64,000 bases of DNA from Bradyrhizobium sp. WSM1417 (lineage in GTDB: Bacteria > Pseudomonadota > Alphaproteobacteria > Rhizobiales > Xanthobacteraceae): assembly GCF_000515415.1 (NCBI RefSeq), contig NZ_KI911783.1, positions 5,567,831-5,631,830 of the forward strand, given 5' to 3'. The position numbers and the translations under genes were made by a program. The notes beneath the pieces are model-generated. The model searched no databases, was not told the DNA's origin, and was given only the letters and a program-made list of their open reading frames with translations. Shown here in pieces: positions 34,377-42,194 of this stretch (within the stretch, counting starts at the first letter, position 1; every line of letters starts with the position of its first letter).

Positions 34377-35249
34377 CTAGAAGCGCCGGTTGACCACGAA
34401 CACCGCGGCCGCGCACATCACCATGCCGGCGATCGCCAGCGCATCGAGCTTTTCCCCAAACAGCAGATAAGCCATCAGCGCCGTCACGGCGGGCACCAGA
34501 TAGAACAGGCTTGCAACAGACGTGGCGGCGGCATGGCGGATCAGCCAGTACAGCAGCCCGATCGACCCGATCGAGAGGGCCACGGCGAGCCAGGCCAGCG
34601 CCAGCATGAACTCGCGCGTCCAGTGCACCACGCGGTCCTCGAACAGGAAGGCGCCGATCGCGAAGAAGATCGTGACGGAGACGTACTGCACGAGATTGCC
34701 GGCGCGCCAGTCGATGTGGTTGCAATAGCGGCGCTGATAGAGCGTGCCGAGCGTGATGCTGATCAGCGCGACGACGGAGGCGAGCCAGCCGAGCCCGGCT
34801 TCGCCGGTCATGGGACGGCCGTGCAGGATCAGCACGACGCCGCCGAGGCCAAGGACGAGCCCCGCCCATTGCACCGGCGTCACCTTCTCCCCGAGCCAGC
34901 GGTTGGCGATGGTCGAGGTCAGGATCGGCTGAAGGCCCGGAATGAGCGCGGAGAGCCCGGCCGGAATCGAGTGCGCGATCGCGATTGCGGTGCCGCCGAG
35001 ATAGAAGCCATGGACGAGAATGCCGGCGACGGCGCTGTGCGCGATGCCGATCCGGTCCGGCCATTTCGGTCGCGCAATCGCGACGATGATCGCCATCAGA
35101 CCGACCACGAACGCCATGCGGATGGCGAGATAGGTCAGGGGGTCGGCATTGTTGACGACGTATTTGGTGCCGATGAAGCCCGTGCTCCAGAGCAGGACGA
35201 ACAGGATCGGCGCGGCGCGGGCGGTCAGGGCTTCTTGATTATGATTCAT
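34377..35249 (-). CDS. EamA/DMT-family transporter
   Basis: This 290-residue membrane protein has ten predicted TM helices in two EamA repeats. The first opens PILFVLLWSTGFIGTKYVVN (the WSTGFI motif is typical). The second begins LGWLASVVALISITLGTLYQ and ends with AVTALMAYLLFGEKLDALAI. Members export amino acids, metabolites or drugs; substrate unknown. It stands alone on the minus strand between two unrelated genes. Confidence 0.9.
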   Translation of the reverse strand: MNHNQEALTARAAPILFVLLWSTGFIGTKYVVNNADPLTYLAIRMAFVVGLMAIIVAIARPKWPDRIGIAHSAVAGILVHGFYLGGTAIAIAHSIPAGLSALIPGLQPILTSTIANRWLGEKVTPVQWAGLVLGLGGVVLILHGRPMTGEAGLGWLASVVALISITLGTLYQRRYCNHIDWRAGNLVQYVSVTIFFAIGAFLFEDRVVHWTREFMLALAWLAVALSIGSIGLLYWLIRHAAATSVASLFYLVPAVTALMAYLLFGEKLDALAIAGMVMCAAAVFVVNRRF

Positions 35250-35350
35250 TGCCGCCTCATTGCCCCACCGGGGGCCAATGCGGCAATGCGAATTTCGGCC
35301 AATTTCGTCCGGACGATGCTGCGCTGCGACGGACCGGACGGCTCAGCCGC

Positions 35351-35797
35351 TCACCATTCGTCTGGACAGGGATCGATGATCTTCCAGAGCTCGACGCCGT
35401 TCTTGATCTTTTTCATGTCGGTGGTGAGCCCGCCATTGCGGCGAATCCAGTCCTTCACCGTGTCGGGGTAATAGGCCATCAGGTCGGACGTCCCCTCCGC
35501 GCTGGTGACCTTGATGCCGAAGGTGAAGGCCTTGTCGTAATAGGCTTGGTGGAAGCCGAGGCTGGCGCGCGGCGTCACGCAGATCTTGTTCATCGGCACG
35601 ATGCCGAGCACCAAGGTACAGGCCGAGTTGCAGATGCCGTCGATGATGACGCGCTCGCCCTTCTCGCGGACGCGCTTGTACTTGGCCTTGTACTCCTCGA
35701 CATAGCCGCCGTGGTCGCGGGTAATGTGCAGCTCGGCCCGCGCCGGCGTGGCGGCGACGACCGAGAGCAACAGCAGGCTCAGAAGCGTGATGCGCAT
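35351..35797 (-). CDS. Periplasmic ClpP/crotonase-fold-like protein (COG3904 type)
   Basis: This 148-residue protein has a signal peptide (MRITLLSLLLLSVVAATPAR, cleavage near ARAEL). The core DGICNSACTLVLGIVP carries a Ser in the nucleophile position seen in ClpP/SppA-like periplasmic proteins, followed by LGFHQAYYD, which could contribute the His. Cysteines around the Ser (C-NSA-C) could form a disulfide. I start at 35797, where the signal peptide begins. Role unknown, possibly envelope protein turnover. Confidence 0.72.
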   Translation of the reverse strand: MRITLLSLLLLSVVAATPARAELHITRDHGGYVEEYKAKYKRVREKGERVIIDGICNSACTLVLGIVPMNKICVTPRASLGFHQAYYDKAFTFGIKVTSAEGTSDLMAYYPDTVKDWIRRNGGLTTDMKKIKNGVELWKIIDPCPDEW

Positions 35798-36085
35798 GGC
35801 GAGGTGACGGCGAAAGCCTTCAGGAATGGACCGGCCTATGGACCCCAAGAAGCCGGCAACAGGAGTCTTGAGCTAATTCTCTTTGGTCACACTTGTGTGG
35901 GGAATTCGTTAAGCATCTCGAAAAGGCCAAAAATGGGCAAGTCGGACCACAGAACCGGCAATTCTGTCACACCCACCCGGGAAACTGCGGGATTGCCCCC
36001 GTTTTCCGGGCTGCAGACGGGTGTTCCGGCCGCCCGAACTGGCTATAAACGGCTGACCTATTCGTGTGGGTTCCGGAGATTCGAG

Positions 36086-36349
36086 ATGAGCAAGTTGAAG
36101 CTTGTAGCCGCGATTGCTGCCCTGTCGGCCGCAATCCTTGCCCCTGGCCTCGCAGAGGCACGGGGGCATCACCGGTACCATCGCTATCACACGAACCCGC
36201 TGCCCTACCCGATCAGCTATCTGCACAATTACGGGCCCGGCATAACGCCCGGGACGTTCGCCTTTTATGACGGCCCGTCGACCAACCATTGCTACCAGAG
36301 CGCAGCCGCCTATGTCGGCCAGGACCGCCGCCGGCACCCCTGCTACTGA
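36086..36349 (+). CDS. Small secreted His/Tyr-rich protein
   Basis: The 87-residue protein has signal peptide MSKLKLVAAIAALSAAILAP (cleavage near AEARG). The mature part begins GHHRYHRYHTN and ends with two Cys (NHCYQS, RHPCY) that can form a disulfide. CCGGAG lies before the ATG. It resembles a family of short basic-aromatic envelope proteins recurring in Bradyrhizobium; see also 37150, 62637 and 63038. Function unknown. Confidence 0.75.
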   Translation: MSKLKLVAAIAALSAAILAPGLAEARGHHRYHRYHTNPLPYPISYLHNYGPGITPGTFAFYDGPSTNHCYQSAAAYVGQDRRRHPCY

Positions 36350-36374
36350 GGGGCGCAGGCGCGTCGCGGGGCCG

Positions 36375-36836
36375 CTATTTGGCGGCGCCCGACAGCAGCA
36401 ATTGCTTCTCGATTTCGTAGACCGGCAGTTTGACGAGGTCCTTGCCGACCTCGCCCTGGAGTGCCTTGCGCACCACATCCGAATAGTCGGCGCGGATCAT
36501 CCCGAGGGCACGCGGCGAGGCCACCATCGTCAAGGCCGAGGTCTCGCCTGAGCTGACGGCCGCATCGAGCCGTCCGGCCAGGCTGCGCAGGAAGGCGCGC
36601 TCGGCCTCGTCGTGCCAATCAGTCTGCTCCACCGAGCTGCGGGCGCTACCGGCCGCGCCATGGAGTCTGCCCGGCGCGTCGGTCCCTTGCGCCCCGGTCG
36701 AGGGATTGGGCTGCTCGTGCACCTCCCTGGTGTGGAGGTTCGGAAACATCTCGTCGCCGAGGTTTTCCAGAATGAGCGCCTTGCGCCCGTCGCACACGAC
36801 CAGCCAGTCACCCTTGTCGATTCTCATTTTGTCCAT
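36375..36836 (-). CDS. Host attachment protein family (PF10116-like)
   Basis: This 153-residue protein begins KGDWLVVCDGRKALILEN, the opening strand and helix of the family annotated as required for attachment to host cells. It contains DWHDEAERAFLRSLAGRLDA in the middle and a closing LVKLPVYEIEKQLLL. It has no signal peptide. The name comes from an Agrobacterium locus; the true biochemical role is unresolved and the fold resembles release-factor/RNase-like modules. GGAG lies eight bases before ATG 36836. Confidence 0.82.
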   Translation of the reverse strand: MDKMRIDKGDWLVVCDGRKALILENLGDEMFPNLHTREVHEQPNPSTGAQGTDAPGRLHGAAGSARSSVEQTDWHDEAERAFLRSLAGRLDAAVSSGETSALTMVASPRALGMIRADYSDVVRKALQGEVGKDLVKLPVYEIEKQLLLSGAAK

Positions 36837-37149
36837 TTGCACAGCTCCAAAGCGACCTCGCGAGCCTGCCCTTCGAATTACTCGAAAGGCTGGCCACAAG
36901 GCTAGCTTAGGGACGAAGCCGCATCGGAGAATTGCGCGGGATCAAGGATGGCGACGATGTCCTGCGGGGCGCAAACGCAAGCGCAGCATTGGTCAAGCGC
37001 GCGAACCTGGGATAGTCTGCCGGAGCTAAAGGTCAGGCCTGCGGCGGGCTGGCTGAAGACCTGTTCATCAGCATTACATTTCGCCCCTGCCACAATTTGA
37101 TCAGAACAAACTTCGATATCCCTGTATTGCGTAAGCGGAGAAAGACATC
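36837..37149. other. Intergenic region of about 0.3 kb
   Basis: It lies between divergent genes. A near-palindrome, CCTTCGAATTACTCGAAAGG at about 36870-36889, lies near the host-attachment gene and could be a regulator site. Otherwise I see no gene or recognisable element. Confidence 0.4.
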
Positions 37150-37422
37150 ATGAAGCTTAGAATTGGCCTCGTCGCCGCGACCCTGCTGGGTGCGTTGGTC
37201 GCATCCCCGGCGGCGTCCGCCATGCCCATCGCGCCTGCTCCTGCGACGCCGCAGGTTTCCGACGTCGAGCAGGTCCGCATGGTCTGTGACGCCTGGGGAC
37301 GCTGTTTCTGGCGCCCGAACTACTATGGATACTACGCGCCGCGACCGTACTACGGTCCCCGATATGCACCGCGCTTTTATGGTGGGCCTCGCTATTACGG
37401 ACCACGCTATCGCCGTTGGTGA
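37150..37422 (+). CDS. Small secreted Tyr/Pro/Arg-rich protein
   Basis: The 90-residue protein has signal peptide MKLRIGLVAATLLGALVASP (cleavage near ASAMP). A short linker with a Cys pair (MVCDAWGRCFWRP) leads into a tail of YYGPRY-like repeats. Similar proteins are widespread in Bradyrhizobiaceae without known role; the tail may bind surfaces or nucleic acid. GCGGAG precedes the ATG and a GC-rich hairpin follows the stop. Confidence 0.78.
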   Translation: MKLRIGLVAATLLGALVASPAASAMPIAPAPATPQVSDVEQVRMVCDAWGRCFWRPNYYGYYAPRPYYGPRYAPRFYGGPRYYGPRYRRW

Positions 37423-37428
37423 TTCTAT

Positions 37429-37448
37429 AGGGGCCCTCCGGGGCCCCT
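37429..37448 (+). terminator. Terminator after the Tyr/Pro-rich gene
   Basis: AGGGGCCC (37429-37436) pairs with GGGGCCCCT (37440-37448) around a three- to five-base loop, followed by TCGCTTTT. Confidence 0.65.
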
Positions 37449-37540
37449 TCGCTTTTGCGAGATCAAGGACGTTGGTCTGGAGTCATTCCAAAACTGATCT
37501 AGATCAAAGACGAATTTCGCCACGCCGTCATTCTTCGACG

Positions 37541-37714
37541 ATGGTCGATTTGATCGTTTTTCGATGTCCCCAGACGGGCATGAATGTACAGACACATCTT
37601 GAGAAGCAACAGAGACAGGAGGCGCAGAGCTTTGCCTCCTTCGCCTGTCCCGCCTGCACGCGGCTGCATTTCATCGACCTCGCCACCGGCCAGCCGATGA
37701 CTCGAGACCGTTAA
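37541..37714 (+). CDS. Small zinc-ribbon-like protein
   Basis: This 57-residue protein reads VDLIVFRCPQTGMNVQTHLE, then ASFACPACTRLHFIDLATG. The Cys arrangement (one in RCPQTG, two in CPAC) and the closing HFIDLATGQP match short rhizobial proteins of the form RCPQTGK...CPACG-x-H-x-FDLATG. It may bind zinc. No strong SD precedes the ATG, so the start is tentative. Cytoplasmic; function unknown. Confidence 0.65.
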   Translation: MVDLIVFRCPQTGMNVQTHLEKQQRQEAQSFASFACPACTRLHFIDLATGQPMTRDR

Positions 37715-37860
37715 CGACGACACCGATCCGCCGGGCTTCATGCCATGATGTCCGCAATACTACGGCCCGGAATCCGGTTTACTGAAGCGCGATGTTTCGC
37801 CATTGATGGCGATGTACTCACGTTCATTTGATTGTCACATTGCGGCAGCCGGCCACACGC

Positions 37861-38826
37861 ATGTTGTTCGACGCCCTCGCTCCATCATCCGCGCTTCAAT
37901 TGATCGGCTTTGCCGACGTCGATGCGTTTCGGCCGATCGAGTCGATGGAGGATGCGAGAAGCATTCCGCTCGACGTCCGGAATTTCGCGGCGGCTCGCGC
38001 TGTCGTCTCCCTGCCCGGTTGCCGCATCGTCATAATGCGTTCGTTCGCGCGCATCCTCGACGCGGCCTATCGGATGCCCGGCGGGATGGTGATCCTGCCC
38101 ATGACGGACGACCTTCAGGTCAATTCCAAGGGCATGGATCTGGACGCGCGTTTCTTCATCGCGCTCCGCGGCAGCGATGAATGCCATTTCGTCGAGCGCC
38201 GGACCAATCATCATGCGATGATCATCTTCTCACCCGGCATGAGCGACCGGGGCTGGTTCGATCGGGCGGACGATTTGCGGGCTAATGTCGCGAACCGCCC
38301 CGCTTTGCTCCACATACGGCAGCTCCTGCTCGACATTCTGCGAACCGCGTCGGTGCAGCCGGCCCTGTTCGAAACGACCGAGGTCGCCGCCCATCTGCAG
38401 GAAGGCCTGCTGCTCGCGCTCGACGATCTGTTTCGCATCGATCCACTCTCAGACCGGAGTGCCTCCGTCCAGGGCGAGCGGTCGATCAAACTCGTGCAGC
38501 GTATCGATGATTACGTCGCGGCACATCCGACTGCTCCGATCTATACCGCCGATCTCGCCGGCGAGTTCGGCGTCTCGATCCGGACGCTCGGCGGCGCCGT
38601 CAGCAAGGTGCGCGGCATGAGCCTGCACCAGTACATTCGCCTGAAAAAATTGTGGGCGACGCGGTCTCGCCTTCTCAAAGGCGGGGGCGCCAACGTCGCC
38701 ACATGCGCGCGCGCCCAAGGCTTTCACCATTTGGGGGAGTTTGCCGCAGCTTACCGCGCGACCTTCCACGAAGCGCCGTCCGACACGCTGGCACGGGGCC
38801 GGCAAGCCGGTCCGACGGCTGGCTGA
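37861..38826 (+). CDS. AraC-family transcriptional regulator
   Basis: The protein has 321 residues. The N-terminal effector domain (AraC-binding-like-2 type) spans about residues 1-200, and two HTH motifs lie in the C-terminal 110 residues (YTADLAGEFGVSIRTLGGAV, then ATCARAQGFHHLGEFAAAYR, ending FHEAPSDTL). The second helix keeps the F-H-H-L-G-F-Y-like AraC signature. The start is unclear: ATG 37861 is used, but a TTG at 37828 is in frame, and neither has a good SD. No obvious target operon is adjacent. Confidence 0.82.
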   Translation: MLFDALAPSSALQLIGFADVDAFRPIESMEDARSIPLDVRNFAAARAVVSLPGCRIVIMRSFARILDAAYRMPGGMVILPMTDDLQVNSKGMDLDARFFIALRGSDECHFVERRTNHHAMIIFSPGMSDRGWFDRADDLRANVANRPALLHIRQLLLDILRTASVQPALFETTEVAAHLQEGLLLALDDLFRIDPLSDRSASVQGERSIKLVQRIDDYVAAHPTAPIYTADLAGEFGVSIRTLGGAVSKVRGMSLHQYIRLKKLWATRSRLLKGGGANVATCARAQGFHHLGEFAAAYRATFHEAPSDTLARGRQAGPTAG

Positions 38827-38886
38827 CCGGGCAGGCCGCTGCGGCCGTCGTTGTTGTCAGCGCCCTCTTCGGAACATATCCGGAAT

Positions 38887-38963
38887 TGGCGCGCTCGGAG
38901 AGATTCGAACTCCCGACCCTCGGAATCGAAATCCGATGCTCTATCCAGCTGAGCTACGAGCGC
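38887..38963 (-). tRNA. tRNA-Arg (anticodon TCG)
   Basis: Read on the minus strand, this 77-base gene has acceptor stem GCGCTCG/CGAGCGC, D-arm with AGCTCAGCTGGATAGAGC, anticodon stem TCGGA/TCCGA around loop TTTCGAT and T-arm with GTTCGAATC. The discriminator is G and the CCA end is encoded. Anticodon TCG reads CGA and, with wobble, other CGN arginine codons. No integrase gene or duplicated 3' end was seen, so this copy does not look like an occupied integration site. Confidence 0.95.
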
Positions 38964-39115
38964 CCTGGCCCAGACATTGGGCCACAGCCGAGACGCCCCA
39001 GATCGCTGCTGGCGGGCCAGCAGGCCGGACGACGCTCGGATGGGTTCGAATTAGCAGAGAGGCCGGCCAATAAAAAGCCCTTCCCGCCCCGATTCGAGAT
39101 GGGTCAGACCTGCTC

Positions 39116-39649
39116 TTACCAGGTGCTGTTGAAGAAGCCGAAATGCGGCTGCTGCGCCACCACCATCATCGGCCGCCCTTGCTGCGGCACCGGATGCGTT
39201 CTGGCGACCTTGCGCTTGGGCTGCTGCGCTGAGGTCTGAGGGGGCTGGGCCTGAGGAAGCTGGCCCTGCGCCTGAATCTGTGAATTGGCTTCGATCTTCT
39301 TGACCGCAGCGGCAGCGCCCTTCGCGGCCGGCGTGAACTGGGCGAACGTCTCGCGGACCCGCGCCTTGGCAGATATCTCGGCCAAAGCCGGTGACATGCT
39401 CTCCACGGGCGACTGGGGAGCCGCGACGGCCGCGATCTTCACCGCAGGGGCGGCAAGCGTCGGCTGGCTGGTGTCGAGTACGACGCGCTCCGGCAGGTGG
39501 CGATCGGACCGGATCCGGATCAACGGCTGTTCGTTGCTTGCTGTTGCGATAGCCTGCGTCACAGGCGAAGTCGGCAGAACGTAGTCCGCCGCGAACAGCA
39601 GTGCAAACAAGGCTCCACCGACAAAGAAGAAATACCGAAAGATGGGCAT
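39116..39649 (-). CDS. Single-pass membrane hypothetical protein
   Basis: This 177-residue protein has an N-terminal helix (FRYFFFVGGALFALLFAADY) anchoring a long periplasmic, low-complexity Ala/Pro/Gln region (QLPQAQPPQTSAQQPKRKV), ending PHFGFFNSTW. No catalytic motif is visible. Such Gln/Pro linkers often span the periplasm. Not recognised further. Confidence 0.65.
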   Translation of the reverse strand: MPIFRYFFFVGGALFALLFAADYVLPTSPVTQAIATASNEQPLIRIRSDRHLPERVVLDTSQPTLAAPAVKIAAVAAPQSPVESMSPALAEISAKARVRETFAQFTPAAKGAAAAVKKIEANSQIQAQGQLPQAQPPQTSAQQPKRKVARTHPVPQQGRPMMVVAQQPHFGFFNSTW

Positions 39650-39809
39650 TGGCCACGCTCCGCCCGCCGCATCCCCGCGTGGGCTCTCCGCCTTAACAGG
39701 CGATCATTTAATTGGTTCCTGGCCCAGCCGTTCGGTTCAAATGGCGACGCCAAGTTTCTTGGCCAAGTCCCCGGGACAGTAACTTTTCCGCTATCAGGCA
39801 ATGCCGGCC

Positions 39810-40430
39810 TTATGTCCGACGTGCTGCCACAAGCGAACACTTTGCCTGATCGGCATTCACGTTGACGAAGCCGACGGGAATGCGCGCAAAAGTCTTGCGG
39901 CTCTTCATGCCGACCGGATCCGCCAGAACGCGGGTGCGGTCGGTGAGATGACTACCGTCGCGCCGCGCAAAAGCGCAGACGATCTCGACATCCTTTACGG
40001 CATAGTCGTTGTCGTTCCGCAGCGTGAGCGTCACCAGCGCCTTCGAGCCAAGGCCGCCGCGGCGCCAGGTCTGAGATGAAATCCTGATCCGGCCGAGTTC
40101 TGCCATTATCGGAAGCGGAGCCTCGGAAGCCGGCGACACGGCGGTCGCATCCCCCGAAGTTGCCGTCGCGATCGCTGCCATCTCAGACGTCACCGGCTCG
40201 GCACTGTTGCCTCTGGAGAGAGGGAGCAGCATCCAGATGCCGCAACCGACGATGATGGCCGCCAACAGCCACAGCAGGCCCCGCCCAAATGAAACGCTCG
40301 CGATCATCACTGCTCGCGCCAGCCGTTCGCCGGTCCCGGCGAAACGCCCTAACCCGATGCGGTCAAACCCAGCGTTCATGGTTGCCTCACCGATCGCGGC
40401 GGAAGCACGTTCGACAACGGATTCGGCCAC
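39810..40430 (-). CDS. Membrane-anchored hypothetical protein with FxLYD-like domain
   Basis: This 206-residue protein has a TM at about residues 48-70 (GLLWLLAAIIVGCGIWMLLP). The C-terminal beta-sandwich-like part contains ALVTLTLRNDNDYAVKDVEI and ends with a VGFVNVNADQAKC motif. The NDNDYAVKDVEIVCAF strand pattern resembles FxLYD/DUF domains that package against the membrane. Function unknown. Confidence 0.62.
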   Translation of the reverse strand: MAESVVERASAAIGEATMNAGFDRIGLGRFAGTGERLARAVMIASVSFGRGLLWLLAAIIVGCGIWMLLPLSRGNSAEPVTSEMAAIATATSGDATAVSPASEAPLPIMAELGRIRISSQTWRRGGLGSKALVTLTLRNDNDYAVKDVEIVCAFARRDGSHLTDRTRVLADPVGMKSRKTFARIPVGFVNVNADQAKCSLVAARRT

Positions 40431-40558
40431 TGCTTACCTTAATCGGGAAGGCGAACTAAGGTTCCCGCGCAGCTGCCGAGTCGGCAAGAGCGGTGGCGGT
40501 CACGGGCCGAGGCCGCTAACATGCGCTGCAACATCAAGATCCGTCGGGAGAACACGAA

Positions 40559-40942
40559 ATGCCAGTCGTCACTTGGGATCACGTCCATCTGCGCAGCCCC
40601 GATCCGGAGGCCACGGCGGCCTGGCTGCGGGACATCCTCGGTGGCGAGATCGTGCAAGCGCCCGGACGGATCGACGTGAATCTCGGCGGCGCAAGGATCT
40701 TCATTGCGCCGCTCGAGGGCGACAATGTGGTCAACCCGCCGCCGCCGCACCCGCATCAAGGCCTCGACCATTTCGGTCTCACGGTGAAGGACATCGATGC
40801 CGTCGCCGCCGAGCTCAAGGCCAAGGGCGTCACCTTCACGCGCGAACCGACCACGATCCGCCCCGGCGTGCGCATCTGCTTCATCCGCGGCCCCGAGGGC
40901 ATCTCCATCGAGCTGCTCGAGCGCGACAAGAAATATACCTGA
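40559..40942 (+). CDS. VOC-superfamily protein (glyoxalase/dioxygenase fold)
   Basis: The 127-residue protein is made of two beta-alpha-beta-beta-beta modules. The opening TWDHVHLRSPDPEATAAWLR supplies a metal-ligand His, GLDHFGLTVKDIDAVAAEL a second, and PEGISIELLER a Glu. The set His/His/Glu matches metal-dependent VOC enzymes such as glyoxalase I-like lyases and epimerases. Substrate unknown. It stands alone, divergent from the membrane-anchored protein gene. Confidence 0.88.
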   Translation: MPVVTWDHVHLRSPDPEATAAWLRDILGGEIVQAPGRIDVNLGGARIFIAPLEGDNVVNPPPPHPHQGLDHFGLTVKDIDAVAAELKAKGVTFTREPTTIRPGVRICFIRGPEGISIELLERDKKYT

Positions 40943-40992
40943 CACGGCGCGCGCCACATCGGCTCACCGGGCGACGTTGCCGCCCGGCGTGC

Positions 40993-41490
40993 CTAAGTCA
41001 TGCTGCCGGGCATGAAGCAGCGGACGGCGACGCCCATGTAGCCGTAGATCGGCCAGACCATGGTGCGCCCTACGCGGTTCGGCTCCGAGATCACGGCCTC
41101 CTCGGGCACCTCGACCCAGACGAGCTCCTGCGGTCGGCCGTCGACCACGTAGCCATAACGCGGGACGCGGACCCGATAGTGCCCGTCCTTGCTGTCCCAG
41201 TCGGTGTCCGAGAGCGCCGAGCCGTCGGCATCGGAGCAACAAGGCCCCTTGCCGCTTCGCAGTCCGTCGAACCAGGCCTTCAATTCGGCATTGGTGTTGA
41301 CGAACTGGCCGCGGTCGCGCGCATGGCCGACGGGGGCCGCGAGCGCGATCAGGGCCAGGACGCATGCGAGGCTCGCCACGCTTCGCCAGCGTGCTGCGCC
41401 GCCGATCCGCCGTTGTCGTGTTTCGCAAATCGTGGGACGCACACTGTACAGACGCGGCTTCTCGCCGCCGGAATCGATCCAGTTGCTCAC
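40993..41490 (-). CDS. Secreted or membrane-anchored hypothetical protein
   Basis: This 165-residue protein has a hydrophobic segment (SVASLACVLALIALAAPVGH) after a basic 36-residue N terminus. A mature domain with GPCCSDADGSALSDTDWDSK, VVDGRPQELVWVEVPEEAVI and CFMPGSMT follows. The CCSDADG motif marks a family common in Bradyrhizobium and of unknown role. The start is GTG 41490 with GGAG nine bases upstream; no later in-frame ATG precedes the signal segment. Confidence 0.7.
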   Translation of the reverse strand: MSNWIDSGGEKPRLYSVRPTICETRQRRIGGAARWRSVASLACVLALIALAAPVGHARDRGQFVNTNAELKAWFDGLRSGKGPCCSDADGSALSDTDWDSKDGHYRVRVPRYGYVVDGRPQELVWVEVPEEAVISEPNRVGRTMVWPIYGYMGVAVRCFMPGSMT

Positions 41491-41746
41491 GTTTGTCTTG
41501 CTCCAGCACCCCGCGGCCAGTGCAACAATGGTTATGCATTTCGCGGGCCAACTCGATTCGCAACGACTGGCCTCGCTTCATGATCAGACCGTCATGGCGG
41601 TGTCATAGACAAGCCGGGACAAGTACGGCTCGCGGTAGGCGCGCAAGGTCGGCGGCCAAACTGCCGCGTTGCGTGGCCGCATGCCCTTTGGCATAAATGC
41701 ACTACCGGTTACGCCATTGGGCGATGGCGGCCGGCCTCGGGACTTT

Positions 41747-42097
41747 ATGAAGAACGGCCTCTATTCGATTCACGTGAACCTGCTCGATGGTCGGGTCGGC
41801 AAGGGCAGCGGCGTGATTCTGTTTCGCGACGGCAAGATTCTTGGCGGCGATGCCTACCTCTATTACACCGGCAGCTACACGGTGAAGGACAACACCTTCA
41901 AGGGTGAGGTGCTGGTCCAGCGTCACACCTCGCCGCGGGGCGACGACAATCCGCTGTTCGGCGGCCCTGCCGCGGTCGGCATCGGCGTCAGCGGCACCTT
42001 CACGGAGACGCGCGGGGACATGACGGGCACCGCACTGGTCGGCAAGGCCAGCCAGATTTTTGGCGCGACGCTGCACAAACTTGCAGAGGTCGACTAG
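41747..42097 (+). CDS. GrlR-like small beta-barrel protein
   Basis: This 116-residue protein reads MKNGLYSIHVNLLDGRVGKG, then VILFRDGKILGGDAYLYYTG and GVSGTFTETRGDMTGTALVG, which is the GrlR fold (a small lipocalin-like barrel). In enteropathogenic E. coli GrlR represses type III secretion genes through GrlA. In rhizobia homologues occur without the LEE and their role is unknown. The start at 41747 is placed by homology; an SD is weak. Confidence 0.78.
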   Translation: MKNGLYSIHVNLLDGRVGKGSGVILFRDGKILGGDAYLYYTGSYTVKDNTFKGEVLVQRHTSPRGDDNPLFGGPAAVGIGVSGTFTETRGDMTGTALVGKASQIFGATLHKLAEVD

Positions 42098-42194
42098 GGC
42101 TTCGGTTCTGATCGAATCAACCAAAGCTCTCAATTTATTTCGGCGCGTTTTCTTCACGCGAAGCCGGCATCCACTTCGCTCGAAAATGCTCGAG

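Noticed and set aside
38887..38963. tRNA-Arg as a possible integration site for a genomic island
   Set aside because: No integrase, direct repeat of the tRNA 3' end or composition shift was visible on either side.
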